Below are positions 59,715-64,000 of a DNA stretch of 64,000 nt, in pieces. Within the stretch, counting starts at the first letter, position 1. The number at the start of each line of letters is the position of its first letter. The DNA comes from Telmatactis stephensoni (lineage: Eukaryota; Cnidaria; Anthozoa; Actiniaria; Isophelliidae). The notes under the pieces were generated by a model. That model was not told the origin of the DNA. It did no database searches and saw only the letters and a program-made list of their open reading frames with translations. The stretch covers positions 356,001-420,000 of the forward strand of contig JALIZF010001790.1 in assembly GCA_029948255.1 (NCBI GenBank), written 5' to 3'. Made by a program: the position numbers and the translations under genes.

Positions 59715-61034
59715 AGCATGAAGTCATTGAGAAATCCAAAATACATGTATATCAAGTTTTAATGGAGCTTGCTTAGTAGAGGCATAAGCTTTTCTGCAAA
59801 GACTTGCCTGTTGATTTTTTTGTTGAAATTCTTAATTTTTTCTAAGAAAAGTATTGTAATTTATTATCATGGAAATAAGTTATTTAGCATTTCAGCTGAA
59901 TGATGCAGTTAGCTAGATGGTTAATATATTATAATTAAGATATATTTGGAAAGAAACATATATATTCCTAAGGACTTCATATCAGATATATTTGAAGGGG
60001 AAATTGACTGCAGAAGGTGTGATAAAGATTTGCAAAAACATGCAGACTACAGAATTCGGTCTAAAACCCCTGACAATTATCCCTGGAGGTGGGGCGTGCC
60101 TAAACAATTCAGAATAATTCATGGTGACCAAAAGTCAAGTGTAAGCTTTTTGCGAAAAATGGTATAATTTGTGTTGTAAGTGCAGGATGTATATTTAGAT
60201 CTTGATCAATTTTAGGGCCAATTTGAATTCTGTATGTTTACGGTCCAGGCATTACTGATGATGTAAAATATTGTATCTATGATCAGAGAACTAGTGATGG
60301 TTTGCCCAGAGTGTACAGGGAGGGGGGCTGGTGCAAGTGAAAAATGTAATGCTCAATTTTTGCTGCCGCCATCCCCCCCCCCCTTCCCACATACATTCAT
60401 GCACTACATTAAATGTACAAATTTTGTACAAATGTTGTACAAAGGGCTGCATGAAAATATGTGCCCCCCCTCTATTTGCACCAACCCCCACCTCACCCCC
60501 ACCCTGTAAATAATGACCACTCCCTTAGGTTAAGGTCAGTATTGCATGATGATTCTAACTTCACAAAATTGCAATACCTACCGTAATCTACCCACATACA
60601 TGAAAACATGAATACTGGGCTAGTGGGTTATAATCATAAGTTGATCACTGGCCAGTGCATGCACAACATCCTGCCCATGCCACCTTCCCCCATTCCCATT
60701 CCAGTCGAAGGCATTGAAACTGGATGGTTTGATGGTGGGCTCCGATGGTTGCCTTCTGCTGAATGGTATGATGGTGGGCTCTGGAGACCAGAATGCCAAC
60801 AGCTGTGTTTACAACCACTGGCGATGAGAGATTCCTCTGCATTATTCCACAAATGTACACCACCACCAGAAATAAAGAATCCTGTTTTCGGTTTTGGATT
60901 AAACCAGCTTGGAGCCCGTTGGGCGATGCCTCGCGCTTGGAGGTATGACCGTGGGCTCTGGAGACGAAAATGCACAAAAACGTTTTATGGGGTTCCTGTG
61001 GTAGAGCTCGGACAACCCTGGGTCTTCAAGCAAC
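59715..61034. other. Region between the small CaaX ORF and DDX52
   Basis: 3' UTR of the preceding ORF, then a region with poly-C (60376-60386) and a diverged repeat in which TATGATGGTGGGCTCTGGAG recurs as TATGACCGTGGGCTCTGGAG (60768 and 60944). An ORF from 60608 crosses this repeat and the DDX52 start; it looks spurious. The last part should contain the DDX52 promoter. Confidence 0.5.
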
Positions 61035-61953
61035 ATGGCGGATAAACATGAGTTATTCAAGCGTCTGAGTTCAGGAACAAAATTCGAGAGGAAATCATTA
61101 GAATTTGGGCTCAGAAAAGTGCAGGTATCTTAAGTAGAACATAGAGATGTAGGGGTGTGAATTATAATCTCCTGTAAACAATTCTTTTAGGAGTTATGGA
61201 TGGTTTCTTTGACGAAAGTCGCCAAGTTCTGGTGAACAAAAAAATAACACTTTGTAATTTCAGATGGTTGCTTTCAAACTATTTTTTCTTACGGCGTAAA
61301 AATGTTTGCACTAAAATAGTCTGGAATAAAAATTCGCCTTTCTTTGCCTTATATTCTTTGACTGTCGTCTGGCTATTGTTTGAGTGAGCTTTGAACCACG
61401 AGCAACCACAGGAAACCCAATTAGTGATTTCCTTAAAATGTGAAAAGAAGTTATTTCAGTATTTGGAGCTCAAAAATCAGTTAACTCAATGTCAATATAA
61501 ACTGTTGTCACCTTAACTATTTGAATATGTTTATTTTTAGCCAAAAGCTAGCAATGGGTATTCTGTCTCAGAGTCCCAAAACCTATCTGAGGTGTTAGAC
61601 TTTTTTGGTAACAAGACGAAACCTGTTGATGATATACCATTACATGTAAGCAATAAGACAGGACATCATTCCATCTATGAGAAAAGAAACAGTGAAGCCG
61701 CTCATGGTAAATCACCCATAAAGAAAAAGAAGAGGAAAACTGAAAATGGCGAAGGTACATTAGGGACTGTAGTTCACAATAATTGTAAATTATTATAAAG
61801 TTCTACATGTCATTATTAAGACCTGTGCAGTTATGACCTAAATATTTGTTTTTATTGAAAGATGGGGAATCAGAGCTATACAATGTCAAGGATAAAAGAA
61901 GATCCAAGACCAAAGACTCCAGTGAAAAGACAACTGAAATGCATATTGAAAAA
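61035..61953 (+). CDS. DDX52: ATP-dependent RNA helicase DDX52, first three coding exons (partial)
   Basis: Exons 61035-61124, 61541-61754 and 61862-61953, all GT/AG with matching phases, give the first 132 residues; the gene continues off the window. DDX52 (yeast Rok1) is a nucleolar DEAD-box helicase for 18S rRNA processing. Exon 1 encodes MADKHELFKRLSSGTKFERK, close to the human start MDVHDLFRRLGAGAKF; exon 2 has the conserved LDFFGNK followed by a Lys-rich PIKKKKRK patch typical of a nucleolar signal; exon 3 continues with a charged linker. The helicase core is not reached. The ATG at 61035 is in context CAACATGG. Confidence 0.85.
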
Positions 61954-62147
61954 GTAAGTATTGGTGCTCAAGACTTACAATCAAAGACATATTAGTATTG
62001 GTGCTCAAGACTTACAATCAAAGATATATTCCAGAGGGACACAGGAATTCCATATTGTTTTTCAAAGTATGCACAATGATTACTCCCCCTCCACTCCCTC
62101 TCCCTTCAATGTTGTTCCTAAATTACTTCCAAGTTGATGCCCATACA

Positions 62148-63626
62148 CAGGGGCGGATCTAGCATTTTGGCTGAGTAGTTTCCAACTCGACCGAAACTTA
62201 ATATCATTAAATCCTATGATACCATTTACACTTTGCATATTCTGAGCATTAGCACCCACAATAAACACATTACTACAATTTTCAAAATCATGCGAGCTCA
62301 GACACTGATCAAGTTATGTATGAAAATACCAAAGTACCAATAATAAAGTTATTGTATTGTATTGTATTGTCATAGGTTCAAGAAAAATCTAGCTAAAATT
62401 TAATTTCACATCCAATCGATTTTATTCTAAAATATGGTCTAGGAAACTGTGTTTTTATAATTAGAAATGTTTTGAACTTATATCGAAATAATTTGATGCA
62501 CAAAACAGTTTATTTGGCAAGAGTTGTAGCCGGTGTTATGTCACACAACGCAAGTCACGCGCCTGAAAAGCCGGGGAAATCACTACAAATTCTTTCAAAC
62601 CACAGTATTTTGTGTTAATATACATTTTGAATTGCTAATTGTAGTTAAAATAAGTTATATTTGCCACTTTTGTGTTTGAAATTATGTTCTTAAAAGTTGG
62701 CCGCCATGCTGGTGGACCTGAGACAAACCATCATACTGAAATACGAATACCTATTAACTAAAAATCGAAATCATATTTCGCTGTTACACGATCGCCCTAG
62801 GATTTTAGAGATCTTTATGAGTATCTTTTGGTTGGTTGTTTGAAGTGGGGGAAGCAAGAAACCAACTGAACCAAATTCCAACGCACTGTTTGAAGGTCAG
62901 AGTTCGCGTAATTATGAACATTTCAGTAAAACTACTCATATAAAACATCAGCTATCAATTGTAAATATAGCTTACCGAGGAAACTGTTAGCTCAAGCTTT
63001 AACCTAGAGCTTAATATTTGCCCAATTTCCTTGTTTACGTTGAATTTCAATCGTAGCAGTTCCACAATCGAAGAATAAACGTTCGTTCATGTGTTTAATT
63101 TTGTTCGTTACGAGTTCGAAGATTCCAATGGACAAAGAACCTCACCAGGGTAGGCTGGCCCTTTTATACTTTTGTCAGTAGTTTCTGGACTAGTTTCCGC
63201 CGATTTTAGCCAATCAGAATCAAGTTGGAATGGTAAATTTGTGCTTGGTTTGACTGTGGGTTTCCTGTGTGAACTACTTGTGGGGTGTTTTACTTCCTGT
63301 GAATCACTTCGGAAACTACTGGCGGGGTGTTTTATTTCCGGTGCAGTAGTTCACACAGGGATACCAAACTGTGAACTAACACGTTATGATAGCTAGAAAT
63401 TCCTGCGGGACCCCTCCCTCAACAAAACTTGAAAAGACTACAAAAATAGCCCGGGAACATGTGGGTTTCCTGTGGAAATAATTCAAAATGGCGTCCAAAT
63501 AAAGGTAAAATACGCTTAATCTTGTTCGATTTGTATTATTTATCATAATTATGTCAATAATTCTTTTTTCTGGAAAAATCTCAGTAGTTTCCGGAAACTA
63601 AGTGAACTACTCTAGATCCGCCCGTG
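62148..63626. mobile_element. 1.5-kb DNA transposon in DDX52 intron 3
   Basis: Left end CAGGGGCGGATCTAG, right end CTAGATCCGCCCGTG, then AGTAGTTTCC-type sequence repeated in both orientations near each end. ATACA flanks both sides (62143-62147 and 63627-63631). The CAGGGGCGGATC-type terminus occurs in hAT-like MITEs. No transposase ORF. An AATAAAG TTATTGTATTG-type retroposon tail (62330-62370) lies inside. Confidence 0.75.
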
Positions 63627-63827
63627 ATACAGTACTGTATAGGCATCAACTTCTATTAATAGTAGAAAAAGGCTGGAAAGCATTAAGGAGGAGGAGGGTG
63701 AATAACTCACCATTAGGTACATTTGAACATTTGCAACTAAATAGTTCTAGTGAGGGATTCTTTCAAATAATGACATATGTGTCACATGGACCATGTCTAT
63801 GATTGTAGCTCTACTAACTTAGGTCTT

Positions 63828-63868
63828 ACTTATTTGTCAAATTTTTTCCAAAAATTTGACAAATAAGT
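63828..63868. repeat. Perfect 19-bp hairpin
   Basis: Arms ACTTATTTGTCAAATTTTT and its exact complement with a 3-base loop. DDX52 intron 3; function unknown. Confidence 0.85.
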
Positions 63869-64000
63869 CAGTCCTTTTATTCATTTTCTTTGACATTTGT
63901 ATTTTTAAACAATCACATTCATTCACTTTCCTGCTATTTGACCTATCAGTCATTCTTTGAATTTGTTAATGAACATTTCCCATTGCATTTATTGCATTCT

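Noticed and set aside
59946..60167. 73-codon ORF downstream of the small CaaX ORF
   Set aside because: Starts at TTG, no family recognised and no clear splice context. It reads somewhat protein-like, so an unmapped exon cannot be excluded.
60608..61045. 145-codon ORF with repeated W-Y-D-G-G-L-W
   Set aside because: The repetition is at DNA level, it overlaps the DDX52 start in another frame, and no family is recognised. Kept only as a remark in the intergenic entry.

Overview
This is metazoan nuclear DNA, AT-rich, with conserved many-exon genes separated by long non-coding stretches crowded with small inverted-repeat transposons and simple repeats. The intron-rich ataxin-2, the single FN3KRP-type kinase and the style of the repeats suggest a cnidarian, perhaps an anthozoan (coral or anemone). 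That placement is an inference without any alignment. Nothing looks bacterial, viral or organellar.

All gene models lie on the + strand. In order they are: (1) a ketosamine-3-kinase gene, FN3KRP-like, 9 exons, 449-7964, about 308 aa; (2) ataxin-2, 23 exons, 13078-32521, with LSm, LsmAD and PAM2 elements and two mutually exclusive, phase-compatible last exons; (3) BOLA2, 2 exons, 33936-34955, 86 aa; (4) an unrecognised protein of about 1249 aa, probably a tiny first exon at 43921-43952 plus one 3.7 kb exon at 51994-55711, with a serine/arginine/proline repeat domain, 14 SxIP plus 2 TxIP motifs (EB1-binding type) and a C-terminal CaaX box (CSIM); (5) a small acidic single-exon ORF, 59283-59714, also ending in a CaaX box (CVVQ); (6) the first three coding exons of DDX52 (ROK1 RNA helicase), 61035-61953, running off the right edge. 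Exon boundaries were read from GT/AG sites, reading phase and remembered homologue sequence.

The rest is mostly repeats. A 10-bp minisatellite opens the window. FN3KRP introns hold several foldback elements, including a clear nested insertion with a 9-bp target duplication. The FN3KRP-ATXN2 gap holds a retroposon 3' end and further nested inverted-repeat elements. The large intron of gene 4 holds a 4.3 kb foldback transposon whose 1.3 kb inverted arms are built largely of short tandem repeats, then a nearly perfect (CCTTT)n array of about 490 bp, then a 146-bp MITE with a 10-bp target duplication just upstream of the splice acceptor. A 1.5 kb inverted-repeat element sits in DDX52 intron 3.

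The genes are housekeeping genes with no evident shared pathway: protein deglycation, RNA and translation control, Fe-S/glutaredoxin partnering, and rRNA processing. The novel candidate is the CaaX plus SxIP protein. Its architecture predicts a prenylated membrane-to-microtubule-plus-end linker, and it has a second CaaX protein 3.6 kb downstream.
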